A DNA stretch of 64,000 nucleotides, from the NCBI RefSeq assembly GCF_029953285.1, contig NZ_JASAOI010000081.1:1-64000 (forward strand). Reading direction: 5' to 3'. The DNA is from Yinghuangia seranimata (GTDB lineage Bacteria > Actinomycetota > Actinomycetes > Streptomycetales > Streptomycetaceae). Positions 51,446 to 60,832 of this stretch are shown one piece after another; the first letter of the stretch is position 1, and the number at the start of each line of letters is the position of its first letter. A program made the translations under genes and the position numbers. A model generated the notes under the pieces. It was not told the DNA's origin, ran no database searches, and saw nothing but the letters and a program-made list of their open reading frames with translations.

Positions 51446-51865
51446 ATGCCGTACGGCGACGAGGCGACCATCCGGCGCATCCTCTCCCAGCGCACGTGGG
51501 CGGTCGTCGGCCTCAGCACCAACTCCCACCGCGCGGCGTACGGGGTCGCCGCCCACCTGCAGCAGTGGGACAAGCGCATCGTCCCGGTGCACCCGAAGGC
51601 CGAGACGGTGCACGGCGAACCCGGGTACCGGACGCTGGCCGACATCCCGTTCCCGGTCGATGTCGTACAGGTGTTCGTGAACTCGACGCTCGCCGGGGAC
51701 ATCGCCGACCAGGCGGTGAAGGTCGGCGCGAAAGCCGTGTGGTTCCAGCTGGACGTCGTCGACGAGGACGCCTACGAGCGCACCATGGCGGCCGGTCTCG
51801 ACATGGTCATGGACCGCTGCGCCGCGGTCGCCCTGCAGCGCATCGGGCTGACCAGCGTCGTCTGA
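51446..51865 (+). CDS. CoA-binding protein (YccU-like), second of a tandem pair
   Basis: A 139-residue paralogue of the preceding gene with the same motif order: TWAVVGLSTNSHRAAYGVAA, KRIVPVHPKAETVHGEPGY, LADIPFPVDVVQVFVNSTLA, AVWFQLDVVDEDAY and MVMDRCAAVALQRI. The segment KRIVPVHPKAETVHGEPGY is identical in both. ATG 51446 has GAGGGG seven bases upstream, and an in-frame upstream extension to 51377 is not needed. Probably cotranscribed with its partner; the pair could form a heterodimer. Confidence 0.85.
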   Translation: MPYGDEATIRRILSQRTWAVVGLSTNSHRAAYGVAAHLQQWDKRIVPVHPKAETVHGEPGYRTLADIPFPVDVVQVFVNSTLAGDIADQAVKVGAKAVWFQLDVVDEDAYERTMAAGLDMVMDRCAAVALQRIGLTSVV

Positions 51866-51870
51866 CGCAC

Positions 51871-51897
51871 CGCGGGCCCGCACCAGGCGGGCCCGCG
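51871..51897. terminator. Bidirectional terminator between CoA-binding gene and purE
   Basis: CGCGGGCCCGC and GCGGGCCCGCG form a perfect 11-base stem with a 5-base loop, between convergent stops. Confidence 0.85.
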
Positions 51898-51922
51898 TGA
51901 GTTCCTCCGTGCCTCCGGGCTC

Positions 51923-52434
<512 letters not shown>

Positions 52435-52438
<4 letters not shown>

Positions 52439-53574
52439 TCGGTGATGCTCCCTCGCAGATAGGCCGCGGCGTGGCCGGCGCGCTCGCGCACGTCGGCCAG
52501 GTCGTCGCCGGACACCGTGACGTGTCCGACCTTGCGCCCGGGCTTGACGTCCTTGCCGTACATGTGGACCTTCACGCCCGGGTCGCGCGCCATGACGTGC
52601 AGGTACGCGTGGTACATGTCCGGGTAGTCGCCGCCGAGCACGTTGACCATCACGGTCCACTTGGCGCGCGCCCGGGGGTCGCCGAGCGGCAGGTCCAGGA
52701 CGGCCCGCAGGTGGTTCTCGAACTGCGAGGTCACCGCGCCGTCGATGGTCCAGTGGCCCGAGTTGTGCGGGCGCATCGCCAGCTCGTTCACCAGGATGCG
52801 GCCGTCGCGCGTCTCGAACAGCTCGACCGCCAGGTGGCCGGTCACGCCGAGCTCGCCGGCGATCGCCAGGGCGATGCGCTGCGCCTCGAGGGCGCGCTCC
52901 TCCGGCAGGTCCGGCGCGGGCGCGATGACCTCGTGGCAGATGCCGTCGACCTGGATGCTCTCCACGACCGGGTAGGCGACCGCCTGGCCGTGCGGCGAGC
53001 GGACCACGCAGGCGGCCAGCTCGCGGACGAAATCCACCTTCTCCTCGGCGAGCACCGGGACACCCGCCCGGAACGGCGCGGCGGCCTCCTCGAGGCCCCG
53101 CACGACCCACACGCCCTTGCCGTCGTATCCGCCGCGCACCGTCTTGAGGACCACGGGCCAGCCGCCGACCTCGTCGGCGAACGCCGCGACGTCCTCGGGG
53201 CCGGCCACGATCCGGTTCCGCGGGCACGGCACGCCGATCTCCGCGAGGCGGGCCCGCATGACGCCCTTGTCCTGCGCGTGCACGAGCGCGTCCGGGCCGG
53301 GCCGCACGGCGACGCCGTCGGCCTCGAGGGCGCGCAGGTGGTCCGTGGGGACCTGCTCGTGGTCGAAGGTGACGACCGCGGCACCGCGCGCGAACTCGCG
53401 CAGGTCGGCCAGCGCCTTCTCGTCGCCGAGCACGACGTCGCCGACCACCTGGGCGGCGGACTCGTCCGGGGCGGCCGCGAGCACGCGGAAGCGGACACCG
53501 AGGGGAATAGCGGCCTGATGGGTCATGCGGGCGAGCTGGCCGCCTCCGACCATGCCGACGATCGGGTATGTCAC
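52435..53574 (-). CDS. purK: 5-(carboxyamino)imidazole ribonucleotide synthase
   Basis: ATP-grasp enzyme that carboxylates AIR with bicarbonate, providing the PurE substrate. About 379 residues. The N-terminal [18 protein letters not shown] is diagnostic. [20 protein letters not shown] is the ATP-grasp glycine-rich loop, and [20 protein letters not shown], followed by [20 protein letters not shown], carries metal and substrate residues. GTG 53574 is preferred; GTG 53580 and TTG 53583 lie two and three codons upstream and cannot be excluded. Confidence 0.95.
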
Positions 53575-53785
53575 GGGCACCAAGGGTATCCGGCCGCCGG
53601 GGCGCGGCCTGCCGCGGCCTCGCGGCCCTTACAACACAGCCAACCCGGCAAACCGGAACCGCGGCCGGGCGGTCCGTTCACCAAACGGTCAAGAGTGTGT
53701 AACCGGTCCGTGCCCTGCTTGGGGGAGGCGCCCGGAATTGCGGCTACCCTCGTCGGGTGAGTCATACGTACCGCCAGAGGCGCCG

Positions 53786-54283
53786 GTGAGCGGCACCCCT
53801 GAGCTTTCCCGGCGTCCTGGCCGCCTCTCGCGCATGCGCGGCGAGGTCGCCCAGTTCCTGATCGCGGGCGGACTCGCGTACGTCGTCGACGTGGCGGTCT
53901 TCAACCTCGGCCTGTACCTCGGCCTCGACGGCGTCACCGCGAAGATCGTCTCGTCGGTGCCGGCGACCATAGTCGCCTACATCGGCAACCGGTACTGGAC
54001 CTACCGGCACCGCGAGCGGACCGGCGTCGGCCGCGAGTACACGATGTTCTTCCTGCTCAGCGCCATCGCGGCGGGAATCCAGGCAGGTTGCGTGTTCGTC
54101 TCGAACCACGTCATGGGCTACACCAGCCCGCTTGCCGACAACATTTCCGGCAACATCGTAGGTATGGCCCTGGGGACCCTGTTCCGCTTCTGGGCGTTCC
54201 GCACCTTCGTGTTCAAGCACAAGGAACCGGAGCCGGCGCGCCCGACCGCGCCCGCGATGTCGAACGCGGGCGGTGAGTCGTGA
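53786..54283 (+). CDS. GtrA-family membrane protein
   Basis: A four-helix membrane protein of 165 residues, of the family implicated in flipping or handling polyprenyl-linked sugars. Helices begin at VAQFLIAGGLAYVVDVAVFN, IVSSVPATIVAYIGNRYWTY and YTMFFLLSAIAAGIQAGCVF, with a last one ending GTLFRFWAFRTFVFKH, the family signature. GTG 53786 has AGAGG six bases upstream. Divergent from purK. It overlaps the next GtrA gene by four bases, so the two may form a heteromer serving the surface-glycan pathway. Confidence 0.88.
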   Translation: MSGTPELSRRPGRLSRMRGEVAQFLIAGGLAYVVDVAVFNLGLYLGLDGVTAKIVSSVPATIVAYIGNRYWTYRHRERTGVGREYTMFFLLSAIAAGIQAGCVFVSNHVMGYTSPLADNISGNIVGMALGTLFRFWAFRTFVFKHKEPEPARPTAPAMSNAGGES

Positions 54284-54780
54284 CGGGGATCCGCGGGTTC
54301 TACGGGCGCTTCCGCCACCTGGTGCACGAACTGCTGAAGTTCGGCGCGGTGGGTGGATTCGGCGTGATCGTGAACGTCGTCGTGCTCAACCTCTGCCTCG
54401 ACCACCTGGACCTCGCGCCGGTGCGCTCGACGATCATCGCGACCGCCGCCGCCATCGCCGTGAACTACCTCGGCAACCGGTACTGGGCCTACCGCCACAA
54501 GGGCTCCGAGGACCGGCGGCGCGAGATGGTGCTGTTCCTGGTCTTCAGCGGCGTCGGCATGGGCATCACCGCCGGCATCGTCGCGGTCTCGAACTACGCG
54601 CTGGGCTTCACCAGCCTGCTGGCGAACAACATCGCCAACTACGCGATCGGCCTGCCGATCGGCACGCTGTTCCGGTTCTGGTCCTACCGCACGTGGGTGT
54701 TCACCGGGACGCGCGCGCGCGACATAGACCGCGAGGCCGAGCAGCTGGTCGAGGAGTCGACCACCCGGACACGGTCCTAG
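54280..54780 (+). CDS. GtrA-family membrane protein (second of a tandem pair)
   Basis: A 166-residue four-helix paralogue of the preceding protein: LLKFGAVGGFGVIVNVVVLN, TIIATAAAIAVNYLGNRYWA, MVLFLVFSGVGMGITAGIVA and GTLFRFWSYRTWVFTG. GTG 54280 overlaps the upstream stop (GTGA). The acidic C-terminal tail (DIDREAEQLVEES) is not seen in the first copy. Confidence 0.88.
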   Translation: MTGIRGFYGRFRHLVHELLKFGAVGGFGVIVNVVVLNLCLDHLDLAPVRSTIIATAAAIAVNYLGNRYWAYRHKGSEDRRREMVLFLVFSGVGMGITAGIVAVSNYALGFTSLLANNIANYAIGLPIGTLFRFWSYRTWVFTGTRARDIDREAEQLVEESTTRTRS

Positions 54781-54796
54781 CCGGACCGACCCTCGC

Positions 54797-54814
54797 CGGC
54801 CCGTTCCCGGGCCG
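54797..54814. terminator. Hairpin between GtrA and histidine kinase genes
   Basis: CGGCCCG and CGGGCCG pair around a 4-base loop between convergent stops; further GC-rich pairing follows. Likely bidirectional. Confidence 0.6.
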
Positions 54815-54829
54815 CGTCCCGGCCCCGGG

Positions 54830-56089
54830 TCAGTCGTCGGCCGGCTTGGCCGCCAGGAACACCGCGAACACCGGCGGGCGCAGCTGGAGCAGCTCCAGGC
54901 GCCCGCCGTCCGCTTCCGCGAGGTCGCGGGCCACGGCGAGGCCGAGACCGGTCGAGTTGCGGCCGCTGACCGCGCGTTCGAACACCCGAGCGCCCAGCAC
55001 GTCCGAGACCCCGGCGCCCTCGTCCTCGACCTCGACGACCACCGACGTGCCGGTCCGGCGCGTCCTGATGGTCACCGTGCCGCCGCCGTGCATGAGCGCG
55101 TTCTCCAGCAGCGTCGCGAGCACCTGCGCGAGCGCCCCGGGCGTCGCCACGGCCTCCAGGCCGCCCTCCCCCGCGACCCGGATCGCGCGGTGGGCGCCCA
55201 CCATCGCCGGGCGCCACTCGTCGACCTGCTGGCGCACCACGTCGTCCACCCGCACCGTCACCGCCGAAGCGGTGCGCGGGTCGCGCCCGGCCGCGCCGCG
55301 CCGGGTGCTGGTCAGCAGCCGCTCGACCACCTCGGTGAGCCGCTCGACCTGGGACAGCGCGATCGCGGCCTCCTCCTTCACGGTCGCCGGGTCCTCGGTG
55401 ACGATGATCTCCTCGAGGCGCATCGACAGCGCGGTCAGCGGCGTACGCAGCTGGTGCGAGGCGTCGGCGGCGAGCCGGCGCTCCGCGGTCAGCATGCGCG
55501 CGATGCGCTCGGCGCTGGTGTCCAGCACCTCGGCCACCCGGTCCAGCTCCGGCACGTCGTACCGGCGCTGACGCGGCCGCGGGTCGCCCGAGCCGAGCCG
55601 TTCGGCGGTCTCCGCGAGATCGGTCAGCGGACGCGCCAGGCGGCGCGCCTGCCACACCGCGAGCGCCGTCGCCGCGGCCACCGCGAGGAGCGCCACGCCG
55701 AGGATGAGCAGCAGCGACTCGCGCACGTCGCGCGTGACGCGGTCGCGCGACTCGCCGACGGTGACGGTCTCGCCCTGCGGGCCCGTCATCGTCACCTCGA
55801 ACGTCTTGCCGCCCGGCTTGTCGCCGAACTGCAGCGGCGCCCGCTGCGGGATCGCCACCGTCGCGTAGCGGCCCTCCGCCACCTGGCGCTGCAGCACCGC
55901 CACGTCCGGCTGGTCGCCCGACGACAGGCGCAGGTCGACGATCTCCAGGAGCCGTGAGGCCTCGGCCTTCAGGTTGTCCCGGGCGGTCGTCTCGATGGCG
56001 CGCGTCTCGACGAACGCCAGGGGAATGCCCAGCACGGCGACGACGACGAGCACCACTCCCAGCGTGGTGTTGATGAGCCTGCGGCGCAC
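54830..56089 (-). CDS. Sensor histidine kinase (two-component, HAMP-HisKA-HATPase)
   Basis: A 419-residue membrane kinase. Membrane segments at about 8-28 and 124-146 flank an extracytoplasmic sensor of about 95 residues. A HAMP region (about 147-200) precedes the H-box DASHQLRTPL with His212. The ATP site has ENALMHGGG (N-box), VEDEGAGVSD (G1) and STGLGLAVARDLAEADGG (G2). It is 34 bases downstream of its response-regulator gene on the same strand. The small sensor domain and nearby surface genes make an envelope signal plausible, but the ligand is unknown. Confidence 0.92.
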   Translation of the reverse strand: MRRRLINTTLGVVLVVVAVLGIPLAFVETRAIETTARDNLKAEASRLLEIVDLRLSSGDQPDVAVLQRQVAEGRYATVAIPQRAPLQFGDKPGGKTFEVTMTGPQGETVTVGESRDRVTRDVRESLLLILGVALLAVAAATALAVWQARRLARPLTDLAETAERLGSGDPRPRQRRYDVPELDRVAEVLDTSAERIARMLTAERRLAADASHQLRTPLTALSMRLEEIIVTEDPATVKEEAAIALSQVERLTEVVERLLTSTRRGAAGRDPRTASAVTVRVDDVVRQQVDEWRPAMVGAHRAIRVAGEGGLEAVATPGALAQVLATLLENALMHGGGTVTIRTRRTGTSVVVEVEDEGAGVSDVLGARVFERAVSGRNSTGLGLAVARDLAEADGGRLELLQLRPPVFAVFLAAKPADD

Positions 56090-56123
56090 GGATACGGCCG
56101 TTCCGGGTTCCTTTCGGTCCGCT

Positions 56124-56795
<672 letters not shown>

Positions 56796-56919
56796 GTGCC
56801 CGATCGTAGAACCCACGGGCCCGCTGGTCCCGTACCTGTCCCCACCTGTCCACTCCCGATCGCCTCCCGAGCACCCCCGACGGGCCCTGTGGAGGCCGGA
56901 AAACGCGCAGCCGGAAGCC

Positions 56920-56946
56920 GCCCCGCGGCGCTGGAGGCCGCGGGGC
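56920..56946. terminator. Terminator of the surface-protein cluster
   Basis: GCCCCGCGG and CCGCGGGGC form a perfect 9-base stem around a 9-base loop, 45 bases past the last gene of the cluster and before the response-regulator start. It separates the two transcription units. Confidence 0.7.
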
Positions 56947-56990
56947 CGGTGGTCACCGGGCCGCGCTGCGCGCCCGCCGGTTCGTCCGGG

Positions 56991-57842
56991 TCAGTCGTCC
57001 TCGGTGTGGCGGCGCCACGACAGGAGCATCGTCACGACGGCCATCGCCAGGACCAGGACGCCCGCGCCGATGCCGAACAGGGCGGCGCCGGACATGCCGC
57101 CGCCGTCCGAGGACGATGCCGCGCCGCTCGCCTTCAGGGTCGCGCTGGAGCGCTCCGGTTCGGGGGCTCCGGTGCCCGTCGCGGTGCCGAATGCCGGGGG
57201 CGACTGCGGAGCCACCGGCACGGCGGCCTGGGGGCTCTGGCTGGTGCTGGTGCCCGCAGGGCCCTGCGCCGGGTTCGGCGGGGCGTCCTGCGCGGTGATC
57301 CGGATGACCGTCGAGACGCCGACCGGGGAGGTCGGGAAGCACGTGGTGATCTGGTCGCCGAAGGTCTGCGTGTTGGTGACCATCTTCCCCGGGGTCAGCG
57401 AGATGTCGCCGCGCGCCTCTATGGGGATGCTCAGTTCGCCCTCGTAGGGCGGGACCACGATCTGGTGGGGCGCGCCCGGGATGTCGACGCGCATCTGCGG
57501 TCCCTGGAGGCGCACCGTGCCGCTCGCGCCGCCCGACATCGTCAGGTCGATCGACGGTGTGAGGAGCGTGCCGGGGAACGGGATCGGGCTGGTGCCCGCG
57601 TTGGGGCCGAGGGTGACGCGGATCTTCACCTTGGCGCCGGGCCGCACCGCCTCGGCGGGGCCGTCCAGCGTGACCAGCTGTTCGCCCTCGATCGCCGGTT
57701 GTTCAAGCGGCAGTTCGCAGTGCACCTGCATGGGGACCGTCGTCCCGGCGTACGCCGTCGGCGCGAGGCCGATCACCGACGCGGCCACGCTCGCCGACGT
57801 CAGTCCCAGGACGAAACCGGCCCTCGCTATACGTCGAGCCAT
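56991..57842 (-). CDS. Secreted, C-terminally membrane-anchored protein sharing a domain with its neighbours
   Basis: A 283-residue exported protein. A signal peptide (MARRIARAGFVLGLTSASVA, to about residue 32) is followed by one domain with VHCELPLEQPAIEGEQ, SIDLTMSGGASGTVRLQGP and GDISLTPGK. The order resembles LTLSMSGAATGTVSLAGP and GDIQFTPTG in the 57999-59846 protein. A Ser/Pro/Ala-rich stalk (about 190-245) and a C-terminal membrane helix with an RRH tail follow; there is no LAxTG motif. ATG 57842 has AAGGGA 12 bases upstream; ATG 57863 is possible. Perhaps a DUF6801-like domain; function unknown. Confidence 0.7.
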   Translation of the reverse strand: MARRIARAGFVLGLTSASVAASVIGLAPTAYAGTTVPMQVHCELPLEQPAIEGEQLVTLDGPAEAVRPGAKVKIRVTLGPNAGTSPIPFPGTLLTPSIDLTMSGGASGTVRLQGPQMRVDIPGAPHQIVVPPYEGELSIPIEARGDISLTPGKMVTNTQTFGDQITTCFPTSPVGVSTVIRITAQDAPPNPAQGPAGTSTSQSPQAAVPVAPQSPPAFGTATGTGAPEPERSSATLKASGAASSSDGGGMSGAALFGIGAGVLVLAMAVVTMLLSWRRHTEDD

Positions 57843-57915
57843 CGGAAATCGCGGTCCCTTCATCGGTTCTACGGTGGCTGCCGAGCGCCGGTCTTCGCAG
57901 GGCACAGTACGCGAA

Positions 57916-57952
57916 GGGTCCTCCCTCCGGGGAGATTCCGGAGGGAGGACCC
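57916..57952. terminator. Strong hairpin between two surface-protein genes
   Basis: GGGTCCTCCCTCCGG and CCGGAGGGAGGACCC form a perfect 15-base stem with a 7-base loop, 47 bases after the stop of the 57999-59846 gene. It suggests the 56991-57842 gene is expressed separately or at a lower level. Confidence 0.8.
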
Positions 57953-57998
57953 GCCTAACGCTTGGGCGTCATCTCACGCCCGCCTGCCCGTCGTCGCC

Positions 57999-59846
57999 TC
58001 AGCCGCGGGCCTGCAGCCGCCGACGCCGGTACGGCACCAGCAGCAGCGTGCCGACGGCCGCGAGCACCGCGGTGCCGGCGACCAGCGCGAACGCGCTGAT
58101 GGTGTCCCCACCGGAACCGGTCTTGGCCAGGTCGCCGCCGGTCGCGGACGTGCCGCCGCTGGACTCCGCCGACGGGGGCGGGGTGCCCTTGTCACCGGAC
58201 GCGAGCAGCTGCGCCGACACATCGGTCTTCTGGGCGGTGCACTTGGTCATTGAGGTGATCGTCTGGCCGCCCAGCGGAACCTCGGTCTGGATGGTCAGCG
58301 TGCCCGGCGAGAACGAGAACATGCCGCCGCCCCACACCTTGAAGGTGCCGGTGAGCGCGCCCGCGGTGGTGAGGTCGTCACCGGGGCTCACGGTGATCTC
58401 GTGCTTGGGCTCGGTCACCTCGAACGACGAGGTGTCGGTGCCCTGCACGACGTCGACGGTGAGCTTCGGCGTGACGAAGAGCTTGCTGTTCGCCGGCACC
58501 ATGCTCGGGGCCTTGCCGATCACGTTGCCCTGGATCTCCGCCTTGACGTCGACCGTGTCGCCGCCCGCGGCGTTCGCCGGAACGGTGAGCTTGATCGGCA
58601 CGGTCGTCTGCATCGCCGGGATGTCGATGTCGATGCCGGTGACCGTGGTCTTGCACTCGTACTGGACGTCGACCTGCCTCGGATCCATCGGCTTCTCGCC
58701 GGAGGGCGGCGTGGTCACCGTGAAGGCGGCGCCGTCGGCGCGGTCCGTGTTGTTCTTCTCCGCGACGCCGATGCCGACCGTGCTCGGGTCCTTGACCACG
58801 AACTCGACGTCCTTGATCTCACCCTTGGCGTCCGCCTTGACCTGGACGACCGGGTCGGTGGACTTGTCGCCCTTGCCGTCAGCGCCGGGGACGGCGCCGA
58901 ACACGATCAGGTCCGCGTTCGGGGTGAACGACTTGCCGCTGACCTTGACCTTGGTGCCGACCGGGCCGGAGGACGGGTCGATCCCCACCTTGGGCTCGGC
59001 CGCGGGCGCCTTCTTCACCTTGAGCGGGGCGGTCTTGTTCTTGTCGCCCGAGCTCACCTTGACCGTGTAGTCGCCGTCCGCCGTGCCGGCGGCGACGGTC
59101 GCCTTGCCGGACAGCGTTCCGTTCGCGACCGACGGGGACTTGGCGGAGAAGCCGTCCGCCTTGCAATTGGCGCCGGCCGCGTCGCACAGCTCGACGGTCG
59201 GCGTCCCGGCGGGCCAGCCGGCGCCGCTGAGGGTGATCTCGTTGCCGGGCTCCACGGTGCCGGGCTGGACGTCGAGCGTCACGGCGCCGGCCGGCGGGGA
59301 GTCGGCGGTGAACGTGGCGACGACCCCGTTGGCACCCGCGTACGTGCACGGCGCGGTCTGCTTGCCCAGCCCTGGGAGGTCCGTCACGTTGGCGGTGCCG
59401 GTCGGCGTGAACTGGATGTCGCCCACGGCCGCCGCCGGGATCGTGAAGGTCGCGGTGTACGGCGCGGGGTCGATCGGCACGTCGGCGGCGATGTCCAGGG
59501 TCACCTCGGGGCCGGCCAGGCTGACGGTGCCGGTCGCGGCGCCGCTCATGCTGAGCGTCAGGGTGCTCTGCGCCTTGGCGCCCTTGAAGGCCATCGGGCT
59601 GGTGATGGGCGGCGGGCCGAGGTCCACGGTGGCCGTGACGGTGACGCCCCCGGGCCCGGTCGTCTTGTCGAAGTCGACCTTGATCGTCTGGGGGCCCGTC
59701 TTCTTGCCGATGACGGGTACATCGCACGTAGCGTCTCGCGTCACGCTGCCCGCGTACGCGGAGGACGCGATGGCGGTCAGGCCCGCCGTCCCGGCGATTG
59801 TCACCGCCCCCAGGAAGGCGGCGGTTCTCCTACTGACTCTCATCAT
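57999..59846 (-). CDS. LAxTG-anchored multidomain surface protein with IPT-like domain
   Basis: A 615-residue exported protein. Signal peptide to about 32; first beta domain at about 33-192 with CDVPVIGKKTGPQTIKVDF. An Ig-like domain follows at about 193-290 (VEPGNEITLSGAGWPAGTP, neocarzinostatin-like), then an IPT/TIG-like domain at about 290-397 (GIDPSSGPVGTKVKVSGKSF). A second copy of the first domain type lies at about 405-553 (VQYECKTTVTGIDIDIPAM). The Ser/Gly-rich stalk ends in LAKTG (573-577), a hydrophobic helix and RRRR. This is a sortase-class-E-type LAxTG signal, so the protein is probably linked to peptidoglycan. Ligand unknown. Confidence 0.8.
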   Translation of the reverse strand: MMRVSRRTAAFLGAVTIAGTAGLTAIASSAYAGSVTRDATCDVPVIGKKTGPQTIKVDFDKTTGPGGVTVTATVDLGPPPITSPMAFKGAKAQSTLTLSMSGAATGTVSLAGPEVTLDIAADVPIDPAPYTATFTIPAAAVGDIQFTPTGTANVTDLPGLGKQTAPCTYAGANGVVATFTADSPPAGAVTLDVQPGTVEPGNEITLSGAGWPAGTPTVELCDAAGANCKADGFSAKSPSVANGTLSGKATVAAGTADGDYTVKVSSGDKNKTAPLKVKKAPAAEPKVGIDPSSGPVGTKVKVSGKSFTPNADLIVFGAVPGADGKGDKSTDPVVQVKADAKGEIKDVEFVVKDPSTVGIGVAEKNNTDRADGAAFTVTTPPSGEKPMDPRQVDVQYECKTTVTGIDIDIPAMQTTVPIKLTVPANAAGGDTVDVKAEIQGNVIGKAPSMVPANSKLFVTPKLTVDVVQGTDTSSFEVTEPKHEITVSPGDDLTTAGALTGTFKVWGGGMFSFSPGTLTIQTEVPLGGQTITSMTKCTAQKTDVSAQLLASGDKGTPPPSAESSGGTSATGGDLAKTGSGGDTISAFALVAGTAVLAAVGTLLLVPYRRRRLQARG

Positions 59847-59907
59847 GAGCTGGATGTCCCAATCTCGAAGTGGAGCGACCCCGTTATCGCGAAGCGGTGA
59901 AGCGGTG

Positions 59908-60801
59908 TCAGGTCTGGGCGCGGCGCCCGCGGCGGTGCGGGAGGGCGAGGATCACGGCCAGGCCCGCCATCAGTAGGGAGGCCGTGAAGAACGCGAAGGC
60001 GGTCAGGCCCGGTCCGCCGCCGCCGGTGTGGGCGAGGTCGCCGCCGGAAGCGGAACTCGTGCCCGACGAGCCGGTGGTGGCCGTCGCGGTGTCGGTCGCG
60101 GTGGGCGTCGGCGTGCCCGTCCCCGCGTCCTTCACGCCGCCCTGCACGTCCTGCTGCAGAGTGCGCTGTTCACTCGGCGAGGCGCTGGTAGGCGCGTCCT
60201 TGGGCGCCACCACGACGGTCGCGCCGTGGTCGCCCGGGTCGGAGGAGCACTGCATGCGACCGAACTCGCCAGCCCCGGAGGGTTCGGACAGGAAAAGGGA
60301 GAAGGTGGTCGGGGCGATGCGGTAGGTGCCCGCGTCGCCCAGCTTCACCTTGGCGGTGAACTCGTCGGCCACCGCGTACTGTCCGTCGGCCTGCGGGGTC
60401 GTCTGTGCGGCGGGCGGCTGGAGGTCCGCGGTCTTGTCGGCCGCGCCCTGCCGCGCCATCCGGATCCGCAGGCCCTGCGTCACCGCGACCTGGGCCGGCG
60501 GCGACTGGAGCCGCGCGGTGACCGCCAGGTCGGAGCTGACCGCCACGCGCACGGTGAACTCCACGCCGGCGACGGCGTTCGCGGGCGCGTTGACGACCAC
60601 CCGGGTGGTGAACGTCGACGGCACCTGGGTGCCCGGCTGGGACGCGTCCGCGAACGAGCACGAGTACGTCTGGTCGAACGGCCCGTCCGCATCGGCGGCT
60701 TGCGCGGTGAATGCCGATGCCAGCAGTCCCCCCGACGCGAGAAGCACGCTCGCGGCGGCGGCTGCCACCGTGGGCGCGATCCCGGTCCTCCTTGCGATCA
60801 T
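59908..60801 (-). CDS. LAxTG-anchored secreted surface protein
   Basis: A 297-residue exported protein. A signal peptide ends near AFTAQAADA (residue 36). A single beta domain (about 40-205), with YSCSFADASQPGTQVPSTF, EFTVRVAVSSDLAVTARLQS and YRIAPTTFSLFL, resembles the repeated domain of the two downstream proteins. A Thr/Ser-rich stalk leads to LAHTG (256-260), a hydrophobic helix and RRGRR, a sortase-type sorting signal. It begins 31 bases after the WxL-like gene, in the same operon. Function unknown. Confidence 0.78.
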   Translation of the reverse strand: MIARRTGIAPTVAAAAASVLLASGGLLASAFTAQAADADGPFDQTYSCSFADASQPGTQVPSTFTTRVVVNAPANAVAGVEFTVRVAVSSDLAVTARLQSPPAQVAVTQGLRIRMARQGAADKTADLQPPAAQTTPQADGQYAVADEFTAKVKLGDAGTYRIAPTTFSLFLSEPSGAGEFGRMQCSSDPGDHGATVVVAPKDAPTSASPSEQRTLQQDVQGGVKDAGTGTPTPTATDTATATTGSSGTSSASGGDLAHTGGGGPGLTAFAFFTASLLMAGLAVILALPHRRGRRAQT

Positions 60802-60832
60802 CGGTTTCCCTACTCCTTTCCGCCGAGGTGGG

